Below, one piece after another: positions 6,225 through 15,168 of a DNA stretch of 64,000 nt. The translations under genes and the position numbers were made by a program. Position 1 is the first letter of the stretch. Every line of letters begins with the position of its first letter. Source of the DNA: Paenibacillus athensensis (GTDB lineage: Bacteria; Bacillota; Bacilli; Paenibacillales; NBRC-103111); NCBI RefSeq assembly GCF_004514475.2, contig NZ_MYFO02000005.1, positions 372,001-436,000 on the forward strand, in the 5' to 3' direction. The notes below the pieces were generated by a model. It was not told where the DNA came from, did not search any database, and saw only the letters and a program-made list of their open reading frames with translations.

Positions 6225-8558
6225 ATGAAAGTAAGATGGGTACAAGCTGTTCTGATTTTAGCTATAGTTGCGGTACAGGTGTGGTGTTCCAGCGTAAATT
6301 TTCGATATCCCTATGTGGGTATCTATCTCACTCCTACCGAACAGCAGGGCTGGGTTATCCAGGAAATTGATCAGGAAAGCCTCAGCGGAGCTTTTGATCT
6401 TCAGGCGGGCGACACGATTACACTCATCAATGGATTGCCTCCCGCGTTACATACACCAGTCCTTCAATGGCATGCATTGGAGCAAGTGCAGCAATTCAAC
6501 GTTATACATCATGGACAGCTCCATCAATTTTCTATAAACAACCATAGCGCGGTAACCTTTGATTTACTTCCCTTGTTTCAGGAATTATTTTGGATGGCGA
6601 TGGCCGTTCTGCTTTTTGTCAAAATGGGAGGATCAGCAGCGGCACGCAGTCTGGCTGCTGTCTTTGCAAGTGGGGGCATCATCTGGATGTCCTATGGAGC
6701 CTCGTTACGTGGAGACGCTACCGGAAAAATCCTGATCACGACATTTATGATGCTACTGCCTGTCGTTTTTGCACATTTCTTGATCGCTTTCTTTCGAGAA
6801 AAAGCACATGTTGATTTACCGAGTAAAGCGCTCAAATACGCCTATAGCTTTATCTGGCTATCCGCGTTGAGTAAGCTCTTTTATTACTACCCTCCTACGG
6901 CTTATAGCGTGTATCAATCCAGCACAATCATTACGCTCACGTTTTTCTGTCTTGGCTTTATGGCCAATATTGTGTTACTGGCCTATGTGTACGTGAAGTA
7001 TCGAAAAAGCAATTCCTATATCTCCAGCGTCATCAGGAGTATTGTGACCGTACTTTGCATTTCCATTATTCCCATGATCGTATTTTCTTTTGTTCCGCAA
7101 ATTATTAATAGTAGTTATGTTACGCCTGCCTTTTACTTAAATATCCTTGCCCTGCTCTTCCCCACATACTTCGCCTACCTGCTCAGCTCGAACCAGATCT
7201 TCAACATCGGGCTCGTGCTGCGGCGGTTCGCTTTTGCGACGGTTGTCGCCGTGGTGCCCAGCGCCGCGCTGGCGGCGGTGTACGCGTTTGTGTTTCAGAG
7301 CGAGGACAATCTGCGCCATTTGCTGTTTATTTTTTTCGGCAGCGTGTTCCTGATTTCGTTGATCCTTTACAGCATTGAGTATGTGACGACCCGGCTGGAG
7401 AGCTTTTTTTTCCCGAAAAAGTTCCTGCTCAACGCCGCGCTCAAAAACATCGCCAAAAAGCTCGGCGCCATCTCCAGCTTTCGCGAGCTGAAGGAGCTGG
7501 TCCTGATCGATATTGTCGAGACGCTGGAGACGGTCGGCGGAGCGATTATTTTCAAATACAACGACGGAATGAGGGAAATTATTCAGACGGGCGACATGGA
7601 CGAAACCGGGCTGCTCGATGCGCCGGATTCGCTGGCTGCTTTTCCGCTGTACAGCTGTTTGCCTATCCATCATCATGAAGAATATCGCAGCTTTCTTGTA
7701 CTTGGGCCCAAAAAAACCAACGCCCTGCTCGGCAAGGAGGAGCGTCAGTGGCTGCAGCTGATCATCTCGTACCTAGCGGTCAGTCTGGAGAACCTGCACC
7801 TGATCCGCAAGCAGGCCGCCAAGCTCAAGGAGTTGTCCGCCCAACTGCCGGACGAGCAGTCCGCGCAGGACATCCAGTGGTTTCGCAAGCTGATGTTCGA
7901 GCTGCAGGAGGAAGAGCGCGCACGTATTGCCTCCGATTTGCACGATACGACGATGCAGGATTTGTTTTTCCTCAAGCAGCGGTTCAGCACCATCGCCGAT
8001 AAGTACGCGTGGAGCGCCGACGACCGGCGGCAGATCAAGAGCATCATCAACTTTGTGGAAATGATCAATGTCGGCTTGCGGCAGAGCTGCTTCGATCTGC
8101 ATCCGTATTTGCTCAAGGAATGCGGACTGGTGCAGACGGTCGATTTGTTCGTGGAAAAAGAAAGCGTCGACAGCCCGTTCGCGATTGATTTTGCGGCTGA
8201 GCATATCGATGCGATTGAAGCGCTGGAGCTGGGCGCAAAGACGCATCTGTTCCGCATCGTGCAGGAGCTGCTGAACAACGCGCGCAAGCACTCGCAAGCA
8301 ACGGCAGTCCGGCTGCGACTGGATGTGGCTGAGAGCTACTGCCGGCTCAGCTACGAAGACGATGGCGTTGGCTTTGCCGAGCCTGACGTCGACGCAGCGG
8401 CTGAAGCCGCCAAAGGCATCCGCTTGTCCGGGCAGGGACTGGCCCAGATGAAAACCCGCGTGCTGCATGTGAACGGGCGGTTTGAGTTGAGCTCAGCGGA
8501 GCAATCAGGCATGCGGCTGGATATTTGGATTCCGATGAGAGAGGTTGTCACTTTATGA
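6225..8558 (+). CDS. ComP-like sensor histidine kinase 2
   Basis: The ATG at 6225 is preceded by GGAGGA at ideal spacing. The 777-residue product has a first membrane helix, a PDZ-like segment (about 27-105, with GDTITLINGLP), a polytopic membrane domain to about residue 385, a GAF-like linker, phospho-acceptor H573 (DLHDTTMQDL), an intact N-box (N684-N685) and G1 box (DDGVGF, 712-717). The 5' part to about 7150 is AT-rich and diverges from its neighbours. From about 7150 on it is almost identical at DNA level to the next gene. It has no regulator gene of its own. The stop codon overlaps the start of the next kinase (ATGA), so the two are co-translated and might form heterodimers. Confidence 0.87.
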   Translation: MKVRWVQAVLILAIVAVQVWCSSVNFRYPYVGIYLTPTEQQGWVIQEIDQESLSGAFDLQAGDTITLINGLPPALHTPVLQWHALEQVQQFNVIHHGQLHQFSINNHSAVTFDLLPLFQELFWMAMAVLLFVKMGGSAAARSLAAVFASGGIIWMSYGASLRGDATGKILITTFMMLLPVVFAHFLIAFFREKAHVDLPSKALKYAYSFIWLSALSKLFYYYPPTAYSVYQSSTIITLTFFCLGFMANIVLLAYVYVKYRKSNSYISSVIRSIVTVLCISIIPMIVFSFVPQIINSSYVTPAFYLNILALLFPTYFAYLLSSNQIFNIGLVLRRFAFATVVAVVPSAALAAVYAFVFQSEDNLRHLLFIFFGSVFLISLILYSIEYVTTRLESFFFPKKFLLNAALKNIAKKLGAISSFRELKELVLIDIVETLETVGGAIIFKYNDGMREIIQTGDMDETGLLDAPDSLAAFPLYSCLPIHHHEEYRSFLVLGPKKTNALLGKEERQWLQLIISYLAVSLENLHLIRKQAAKLKELSAQLPDEQSAQDIQWFRKLMFELQEEERARIASDLHDTTMQDLFFLKQRFSTIADKYAWSADDRRQIKSIINFVEMINVGLRQSCFDLHPYLLKECGLVQTVDLFVEKESVDSPFAIDFAAEHIDAIEALELGAKTHLFRIVQELLNNARKHSQATAVRLRLDVAESYCRLSYEDDGVGFAEPDVDAAAEAAKGIRLSGQGLAQMKTRVLHVNGRFELSSAEQSGMRLDIWIPMREVVTL
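7150..8497 (+). repeat. Near-identical kinase-module repeat, copy 1
   Basis: About 1.35 kb encoding the last membrane segments, linker, HisKA_3 and most of the HATPase domain recurs at 9492-10839 (constant offset 2342 bp) with only scattered, mostly silent differences by eye. The flanking 5' sensor parts are not alignable at DNA level. Confidence 0.85.
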
Positions 8559-10921
8559 TTCCGAACTTGAAATACCGCATACTGGATGCTGTAGTCGTTG
8601 CTTTGTTTATAACTGCTCAATTGTGGTGTATATCCATCACCATGAAGTATCCTTTTGTGGGAGCCTATCTGCAAATGAATCAACAGCACCAGTGGTTTAT
8701 TGAGGAGTTGACCGCTGGATCGGCTGGCGAACAAGTAGGTCTTCGGGTCGGAGATATGATCAAAGAGGTGAATCATACTGCGCCTGAGCGATTCGAACAG
8801 ATTCAAAAATGGGCTGGCCTTGAGCAAACCCGGCAGTTATCGATTATTCGCGATGGTGTGGAGCATCATTTTGATATCAATAAGCCCGGATCGGTGAATT
8901 TCGATATTACGCCGTTTATTCAAGAAACGCTTTGGATGCTGATGGCTTTACTGCTCTACGTCAAATTGGGCCGTTCCCCGTCTGCCCGGCTATTGTCCTT
9001 TGTTTTTGCCAGCGGCGGTTGGGTATGGATGTCCATTGGCGCCTCAATCCGCGGAGACGTGGTAGGCAAAGGGCTGATTGCCACGTTCATGATGCTGATG
9101 CCCGTTATCATTTATCATTTTTTAGTCACGTTTTTTAAAGAAAAGCATGGTTTGGTCTTTCCTAAAATCTTTCTTCCCTATGTATACACGGGCGTTTTAA
9201 CCGTTTCATTCCTCGAGTTCCTGATTACCTTATCACCGTGGGCGCATCGTTTTTATCGTATCAACGGCAATACGATTTTGATTGTGTTTACACTGGGCTT
9301 TCTCGGCAATCTTGTTTTTTTGATCGGACTGTTTATCAAATATCGGCGCGAGCAATCCCAACTGGCTTCTACCGTCAGGAACATTTGGCTGGTTATATTG
9401 TGCTCGATGATGCCAACCATCGTTTTTTCGTTTTTACCACAAATCCTATGGGGCACATCTAGCGCTTTCCACAATCATACCAGCGCTTTTCTGCTGCTCT
9501 TCCCGCTCTACTTCGCCTACCTGCTCAGCTCGAACCAGATCTTTAACATCGGGCTCGTGCTGCGGCGGTTCGCCTTTGCGACGGTTGTCGCCGTGGTGCC
9601 AAGCGCCGCGCTGGCGGCGGTATATGCGTTTGTCTTTCAGAGCGAGGACAATTTGCGCCATTTGCTGTTTATTTTTTTCGGCAGCGTGTTTCTGATTTCG
9701 TTGATCCTTTACAGCATTGAGTATGTGACGACGCGGCTGGAGAGCTTTTTTTTCCCGAAAAAGTTCCTGCTCAACGCCGCGCTCAAAAACATCGCCAAAA
9801 AGCTCGGCGCCATCTCCAGCTTTCGCGAGCTGAAGGAGCTTGTCCTGATCGATATTGTCGAGACGCTGGAGACGGTCGGCGGAGCGATTATTTTCAAATA
9901 CAACGACGGAATGAGGGAAATTATTCAGACGGGCGACATGGACGAAACCGGGCTGCTCGATGCGCCGGATTCGCTGGCTGCTTTTCCGCTGTACAGCTGT
10001 TTGCCTATCCATCATCACGAAGAATACCGCAGCTTTCTTGTACTTGGGCCCAAAAAAACCAACGCTCTGCTCGGCAAGGAGGAGCGCCAGTGGCTACAGT
10101 TGATCATCTCGTACCTAGCGGTCAGTCTGGAGAACCTGCACCTGATCCGCAAGCAGGCCGCCAAGCTCAAGGAGCTGTCTGCCCAATTGCCGGACGAGCA
10201 GTCCGCGCAGGACATCCAGTGGTTTCGCAAGCTGATGTTCGAGCTGCAGGAGGAAGAGCGCGCACGTATTGCCTCCGATTTGCACGATACGACGATGCAG
10301 GATTTGTTTTTCCTCAAGCAGCGGTTCAGCACCATCGCCGATAAATATGCGTGGAGCGCCGACGACCGGCGGCAGATCAAGAGCATCATCAACTTTGTGG
10401 AGATGATCAATGTCGGCTTGCGGCAGAGCTGCTTCGATCTGCATCCGTATTTGCTCAAGGAATGCGGGCTGGTGCAGACGGTCGATTTGTTCGTGGAAAA
10501 GGAAAGCGTCGATAGCCCGTTCGCGATTGATTTTGCGGCTGAGCATATCGATGCGATTGAAGCGCTGGAGCTGGGCGCAAAGACGCATCTGTTCCGCATC
10601 GTTCAGGAGCTGCTGAACAACGCGCGCAAGCACTCGCAAGCAACGGCAGTCCGGCTGCGACTGGATGTGGCTGAGAGCTACTGTCGGCTCAGCTACGAAG
10701 ACGATGGCGTTGGCTTTGCCGAGCCTGACGCCGACGCAGCGGCTGAAGCCGCCAAAGGCATCCGCTTGTCCGGGCAGGGACTGGCCCAGATGAAAACCCG
10801 CGTGCTGCATGTGAACGGGCAGTTTGAGCTGAGCTCACAGGCAGGCTCGGGCACAACGCTGACGATCAGCATTCCGCTGAAAACAGACCGGCATGCCGCC
10901 AATGCTGCGGCGTCCGTCTAA
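8555..10921 (+). CDS. ComP-like sensor histidine kinase 3 (tandem paralogue)
   Basis: The start ATG at 8555 overlaps the previous stop codon, with GAGAGAGG just upstream. The 788-residue product repeats the PDZ plus polytopic sensor plus kinase layout: PDZ-like segment with GDMIKEVNHT, phospho-acceptor H577, intact N-box and G1 box. The first about 310 residues differ strongly from kinase 2 although they keep the same topology and the SITMKYPFVGAYL-type motif after helix 1. The remainder is almost identical to kinase 2 apart from the last about 25 residues, where the reading frames diverge again. The pattern is that of a different sensor joined to one conserved kinase module. Confidence 0.87.
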   Translation: MIPNLKYRILDAVVVALFITAQLWCISITMKYPFVGAYLQMNQQHQWFIEELTAGSAGEQVGLRVGDMIKEVNHTAPERFEQIQKWAGLEQTRQLSIIRDGVEHHFDINKPGSVNFDITPFIQETLWMLMALLLYVKLGRSPSARLLSFVFASGGWVWMSIGASIRGDVVGKGLIATFMMLMPVIIYHFLVTFFKEKHGLVFPKIFLPYVYTGVLTVSFLEFLITLSPWAHRFYRINGNTILIVFTLGFLGNLVFLIGLFIKYRREQSQLASTVRNIWLVILCSMMPTIVFSFLPQILWGTSSAFHNHTSAFLLLFPLYFAYLLSSNQIFNIGLVLRRFAFATVVAVVPSAALAAVYAFVFQSEDNLRHLLFIFFGSVFLISLILYSIEYVTTRLESFFFPKKFLLNAALKNIAKKLGAISSFRELKELVLIDIVETLETVGGAIIFKYNDGMREIIQTGDMDETGLLDAPDSLAAFPLYSCLPIHHHEEYRSFLVLGPKKTNALLGKEERQWLQLIISYLAVSLENLHLIRKQAAKLKELSAQLPDEQSAQDIQWFRKLMFELQEEERARIASDLHDTTMQDLFFLKQRFSTIADKYAWSADDRRQIKSIINFVEMINVGLRQSCFDLHPYLLKECGLVQTVDLFVEKESVDSPFAIDFAAEHIDAIEALELGAKTHLFRIVQELLNNARKHSQATAVRLRLDVAESYCRLSYEDDGVGFAEPDADAAAEAAKGIRLSGQGLAQMKTRVLHVNGQFELSSQAGSGTTLTISIPLKTDRHAANAAASV
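9492..10839 (+). repeat. Near-identical kinase-module repeat, copy 2
   Basis: Second copy of the 1.35-kb segment described at 7150-8497. The sharp left boundary falls just before the motif YFAYLLSSNQIFNIG, where the sensor ends. The right boundary falls within the last codons of the HATPase domain. Confidence 0.85.
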
Positions 10922-11063
10922 GACGAACCAGACGATTGTCACAACCGCATATACAGCAAAAGCCGCAACCTGAGCCGAAGGATGAACCGGATGGTCCATA
11001 CCAGAAGCTGAGTGAGCGGCTTTTCTATTTGTAGCAATGGCCTGTCGGGCTGGCGTGTCTTCA

Positions 11064-11633
11064 TTATGCAAGCTTGACGCGCTCCGTAAGCTCCTGCATC
11101 ATTTTTCCGGCCAGTGACCGGACCCGGTACGAACGGCTGTTCAACTGCTCGCGAATGGCTTGCAGCGAAGCCCGATCGCCGAGCAAATACAAGCCGCGGT
11201 AGAGGTGCACCTTGACCCACAGCACCTTTTCGCGCTCCAGCGCCCGTTTCATCAGCAGCCGCATTTCGGCGCTCCGGGCCTCATCGCGCCTTGCGATATC
11301 GGCGGCAGCCGACGCCGCATGGCCCCGCACGAGACTGCTTTTATCGCGCAGCAGCTTGCCTTGAAGCAGCCGCAGCACCTCAGGCGAATGGCTATTTCTC
11401 AATGATTCGCAAGCGTTGGCGCGAACCTGCTCCGACTCGTCCTCCAGCAGCTTGAGCAGCAACCGTTCGGCACGTTCCGAAGCCGACACGATCAACACCT
11501 CCGCCACGCCCGACCGAAGCCGTTCATCTACCCCTGTCGCCAGCAAATCCAGCACTTTAAACACATCGTCCTGCAAAGTAAACACGGCCGTTGCCCTCGG
11601 CATTTCGCTCACATTCAGCTCCATCGTTTCCAT
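11064..11633 (-). CDS. HEAT-repeat protein (189 aa)
   Basis: The ATG at 11633 has GGAGGGG 5 nt upstream; an open extension to 11786 lacks a site. After a short N-terminal part the protein is an all-helical array of about four HEAT-like repeats with recurring patterns such as LLKLLEDESEQVRANACESL and LLRDKSSLVRGHAASAAADI. HEAT arrays of this size act as soluble protein-protein adaptors. It is transcribed towards the tandem kinases, between them and comP4, so a connection with the signalling cluster is possible but rests only on position. Confidence 0.8.
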   Translation of the reverse strand: METMELNVSEMPRATAVFTLQDDVFKVLDLLATGVDERLRSGVAEVLIVSASERAERLLLKLLEDESEQVRANACESLRNSHSPEVLRLLQGKLLRDKSSLVRGHAASAAADIARRDEARSAEMRLLMKRALEREKVLWVKVHLYRGLYLLGDRASLQAIREQLNSRSYRVRSLAGKMMQELTERVKLA

Positions 11634-12000
11634 TAATACCCCTCCAAACCGGACTGCACATGCAAGGAAAACGATCAGCTCCATGCATGATTGCAATAAT
11701 TTGGGATTCCTAATAATTACCATACCACAGGTTGAACCAAATATTGACGCAAACTTCATTGCGCGGACATGCAGAAAAAATCCCAAAATTCTCTAAAAGT
11801 TTGCGTCCCTATCCATCTATTTGCTCTTGACAAGTGTAAACGTTCCCACAAATTTCCTGCATCTGCGTTCACGCATCCTTCTTTTCGAAAAAAATTTGAA
11901 ATTTAGCATAAAAAGTTGTGTTTTTTCACAAAAATTTATTATCATGACGTGTATAATATATCTGAAAGTTATCAACAACCGATAGATTTGGAGAATTTAT
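11634..12000. other. Divergent intergenic region between the HEAT gene and comP4
   Basis: No gene is visible in these 367 bp. TATAAT about 45 bp before the comP4 start is a plausible -10 element. TTGACGCAAAC near 11744, a near-dyad TTGCGCGGACATGCAG at 11760-11775, and GTTTGCGTC near 11804 resemble halves of the ComA-box-like sites at 5806-5843. Confidence 0.4.
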
Positions 12001-14460
12001 ATGATGAAAAAATCAGGCACCGCGCTGGTGCTGGTCGTCGTTCTGCTTGCGCAAATATGGTGTTTGTATGTGATGATGCGTGATCCTTTTATCGGGATTA
12101 ACGTCATACAAAATGAACAGCAGCAATGGGTCATTAAAGAATTGGATCAAGAAGGAATAGGCCAAAATCTGAGTGTTAAAAATGGTGATATTTTGAAGAA
12201 AATCGATGGTGTTCCTGCTGACGAGTTTCCTACCGTCCGTAAATGGCATTCTGTCGAGCGAGCACAAACTATGGTCGTCTCTCGCGACGGACATGAATTC
12301 ACCGTGCTAATTAATAGTAAGAGTAGTGTAACGTTTGATTTGCTTCCCCTATTTCAAGAACTGATCTGGCTGCTTATGGCCGGCTTGCTGCATTTTAAAA
12401 TGAACCGTACTGCTTCAGCCCGCCTGCTAGCGCTCGTTTTCCTATGCGGCAGTTTGATCTGGGTATCACTCGGCGGTTCCATTCGTGGTGAAGCGATAAG
12501 CAAAATCATCATAACCACTTGTATGCTGGCGCTTCCAGTTGTGTTTACACATTTCTTGATCGTCTTTTTTCGTGAAAGAAGTAGTGTTCGATTGCCTGTC
12601 CGTTGGCTGCCTTATGCGTACACCTTTATGTTGTTAATGGCTCTCTCCAAGGTAGTTTATTTCATCCCTTCTTATGCTTTCTTCGTATATCAGTTTAGCA
12701 ATAAATCAACTTTGTTTTTTTTCAGCTCAGGCTTCGCCTATTGTATCACCCTGCTAATCGTGGTATACAGCAAATATCGCCATAAAGATGCTTATATAAA
12801 GCATGTCGTTCGCAACCTGGGATTGGTGCTCCTGCTCTCCTTCATACCTATGATTGGATTTTCGTTCATTCCGCAAATAATTACTGGGCACGGTATCAAA
12901 ACCCTCTACACAAGCCTGCTCGCGCTCGTGTTCCCGATGTATTTTGCCTACTTGATCAGTTCCAATCAAATCTATAACATAGGTCTTGTGCTGCGCCGCT
13001 TCGCTTTTGCCGCTCTGGTGGCGATCGTGCCGAGCGCGGCGCTGACCGGCTTGTACGCGTTGCTGTTTCGCAGCGATAACGATTTGAAGCATCTGCTGTT
13101 TATTTTCGTCAGCTCGGGCTTTTTGATCTCTCTGATTCTCTATGGCGTTGAATATGTAACTACAAGATTGGAAAGCTTCTTTTTCCCGAAAAAATATCTG
13201 CTCAATACCGCGCTCAAGCAGCTGGCCGATAAGCTCGGGGCGATTTCCAGCTACCGCGATTTGAAGGAGCACGTCTTGACGGACATTGTGGAGATGCTGG
13301 AGCTCGAAGGCGCAGCAATTGTGTTTCAATACTCGCCCGACCTGTCGGAATCGATCCGCTGGGGACATCTGGACGAAGAAGCTTATCTCGCCCCGCTGCA
13401 CTCGCCGCTGCGACATACGGCTTACAGCGTTTTTGACATTCAGCGTCAGGCGGAATACAGCAGCTTTCTGGTGCTGGGCGCGAAAAAAAACAACGCTACG
13501 CTCGCCAAGGAGGAGCGGCAATGGCTGCGGCTGGTCGTCTCGTATTTGGCCGTCAGTCTGGAGAATTTGCACCTGATCCGCAAGCAGGCCGCCAAGCTCA
13601 AGCAGCTGTCGGCGCAGCTGCCCGAGGCGCACGCCGCCGAAGACATGCACTGGTTCCGCAAGCTGATGTTCGAGCTGCAGGAGGAGGAGCGGCTGCGGAT
13701 CGCGTCCGATCTGCACGATACGACGATGCAGGATTTGTTTTTTCTCAAGCAGCGGTTTTCGGCAATTGCCGATAAATATGCGTGGAATACAGAGGATCGG
13801 GGGCAGATCCGCAGCATCGTCAATTTTGTGGAAATGATCAATGTGGGCTTGCGGCAAAGCTGCTTTGACCTGAATCCGTATTTGCTCAAGGAAAGCGGGC
13901 TGGTGGAGACGCTGGAGCTGTACGTGGACAAGGAGCAGCAGACCGGGCCGTTTACGATTGCCTTTGCGGCGCACCAGCGAAGCGTGATCGAGAATCAATT
14001 GGAGCTTCCGGTCAAAAAACACCTGTTCCGCATCGTGCAGGAGCTGATCCAGCATGCGCGCAAGCATACGCCGGCTACCGAGGTCCGGCTAGGGCTATCG
14101 GCGGAAGGCGGGGCATGCCGCCTCGTCTACGAGGACGACGGCACGGAAGCCGACGGCTTGCTGGCTCTGGCGGCGGGTGGAGCCCGCCCTGACGGAACCG
14201 CGCCCGAGCGGATCGTCCGGGGCGAGGATTGGGCCACGCGCGACGGCTTGGCCGAAGCCGCTGACGGGGCAGCAGCAGCGAACGCCCAGGCTGCCGGAAA
14301 CGGCGGAGCAGGCGAGGATGCGGGAGCAGGCGGCCACGGGCTGGCGCAGCTGCAAAGCCGGGTGCTGCATCTGGGCGGGCGGCTTGAGGTGCGCCCGGCG
14401 GCGGGCGGCGGCGTGACGATGACCGTGTTAATCCCAATGAAAGAGGCGGCGGCTGGATGA
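12001..14460 (+). CDS. ComP-like sensor histidine kinase 4 with degenerate ATP-binding site
   Basis: The start at 12001 has GGAG 7 nt upstream. The 819-residue protein has the same helix-PDZ-polytopic sensor-linker layout and keeps phospho-acceptor H572 (DLHDTTMQDL). The HATPase domain departs from its paralogues. The N-box Asn is replaced (ELIQHARKH, H685 where the others have Asn). The second glycine of G1 is replaced (DDGTE, E716). The ATP-lid region is replaced by an Ala/Gly-rich, low-complexity stretch (about 717-778) some 42 residues longer than in kinase 2. The C-terminal GLAQL and final strand remain. It may therefore be a poor autokinase that is phosphorylated in trans or works as a receptor only. 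It is ATGA-coupled to a ComA-like gene. Confidence 0.87.
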   Translation: MMKKSGTALVLVVVLLAQIWCLYVMMRDPFIGINVIQNEQQQWVIKELDQEGIGQNLSVKNGDILKKIDGVPADEFPTVRKWHSVERAQTMVVSRDGHEFTVLINSKSSVTFDLLPLFQELIWLLMAGLLHFKMNRTASARLLALVFLCGSLIWVSLGGSIRGEAISKIIITTCMLALPVVFTHFLIVFFRERSSVRLPVRWLPYAYTFMLLMALSKVVYFIPSYAFFVYQFSNKSTLFFFSSGFAYCITLLIVVYSKYRHKDAYIKHVVRNLGLVLLLSFIPMIGFSFIPQIITGHGIKTLYTSLLALVFPMYFAYLISSNQIYNIGLVLRRFAFAALVAIVPSAALTGLYALLFRSDNDLKHLLFIFVSSGFLISLILYGVEYVTTRLESFFFPKKYLLNTALKQLADKLGAISSYRDLKEHVLTDIVEMLELEGAAIVFQYSPDLSESIRWGHLDEEAYLAPLHSPLRHTAYSVFDIQRQAEYSSFLVLGAKKNNATLAKEERQWLRLVVSYLAVSLENLHLIRKQAAKLKQLSAQLPEAHAAEDMHWFRKLMFELQEEERLRIASDLHDTTMQDLFFLKQRFSAIADKYAWNTEDRGQIRSIVNFVEMINVGLRQSCFDLNPYLLKESGLVETLELYVDKEQQTGPFTIAFAAHQRSVIENQLELPVKKHLFRIVQELIQHARKHTPATEVRLGLSAEGGACRLVYEDDGTEADGLLALAAGGARPDGTAPERIVRGEDWATRDGLAEAADGAAAANAQAAGNGGAGEDAGAGGHGLAQLQSRVLHLGGRLEVRPAAGGGVTMTVLIPMKEAAAG

Positions 14461-15089
14461 ATAGAACGTATAAAGCGATCGTCGTTGACGATCATCCTTT
14501 GATTGCGCAAGCGACCAAAGGCTTATTGGAAAAAATCGAAGGCGTGCAGGTCATTGGCGTCGCTGCTACGGGTCAGGACTGTCTGACGCTGGTCGGCGAG
14601 CAGCAGCCCGATCTGATTATGCTCGACTATCACCTGCCCGATATGACCGGCACAGACGTCGCCGAGCAGCTCAGGCAATTGGCGCCGAATGCGCACATCA
14701 TTGTGTTTACCGGCATTGAGGTGGCCAAGCTGTACAACAAATTCGTCTCGCTGAAGGTCAGCGGCGTCTTGAGCAAGGAATCGAGCGAGCGCACGATTCG
14801 GAATATGGTGAATTGCGTGCTGGACGGGCATACGATGCTGCCGCTGCATTTTTTCCACCATACCCAGCTTAGCGCCAACCTGATGGAAGCTTTGCAGCTT
14901 GATGAGGAAGAAGTGCAAATTCTGACCTTGCTCGTCGGCGGTCATACACATGAGAAAATGGCCGAAACGCTGTTCATGAGCCGGCGGACGTTCGAGAATT
15001 ATTTGCGCAAAATTTACGACAAGCTGGGCGCAAAAACCAAAACGGAAGCGATTGAGAAATTTTTGCAAAGCGATAAATTCCGGACCTGA
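14457..15089 (+). CDS. ComA-like response regulator 2 (NarL/LuxR family)
   Basis: The 210-residue receiver/LuxR-HTH protein has DD at 11-12, phospho-acceptor D57 (MLDYHLP), VFTG, and the switch lysine in LSKESS. Its C-terminal helix-turn-helix includes MAETLFMSRRTFENYLRKIY. It has the same length and architecture as regulator 1. The recognition helix differs (SRRTFENYLRKIY versus SRRSVDNYVRRIY), so the two may share or split target sites. Its ATG overlaps the stop codon of kinase 4, and a strong terminator follows 25 bp after its stop. Confidence 0.88.
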   Translation: MNRTYKAIVVDDHPLIAQATKGLLEKIEGVQVIGVAATGQDCLTLVGEQQPDLIMLDYHLPDMTGTDVAEQLRQLAPNAHIIVFTGIEVAKLYNKFVSLKVSGVLSKESSERTIRNMVNCVLDGHTMLPLHFFHHTQLSANLMEALQLDEEEVQILTLLVGGHTHEKMAETLFMSRRTFENYLRKIYDKLGAKTKTEAIEKFLQSDKFRT

Positions 15090-15113
15090 CGCGCCCCCCG
15101 TCAGCCGAACCAC

Positions 15114-15154
15114 AGACAAAAGCCCCGCGCAAGAAAGCGTCGGGGCTTTTGTCT
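15114..15154. terminator. Strong terminator after comA2
   Basis: A perfect 14-bp stem AGACAAAAGCCCCG/CGGGGCTTTTGTCT (15114-15127 and 15141-15154) encloses a 13-nt loop. It lies between the convergent regulator gene and the mini-protein gene and can serve both strands. Confidence 0.85.
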
Positions 15155-15168
15155 TGCACAACTCTTTA

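Noticed and set aside
6065-6370. Cysteine-containing 101-codon frame overlapping the comP2 start
   Set aside because: TTG start without ribosome-binding site and two-thirds inside comP2 in another frame.
14128-14345. Frameshift as explanation for the odd comP4 C-terminus
   Set aside because: The frame is continuous and returns to the conserved GLAQL, RVLHLGG and final IPM motifs, so the odd stretch is an in-frame insertion with substitutions.
1857-15089. comQ homologue required for a classical ComX pheromone
   Set aside because: I looked for DDxxD-type prenyl transferase motifs in the frames of the cluster and found none, so a complete comQXPA locus is not claimed.
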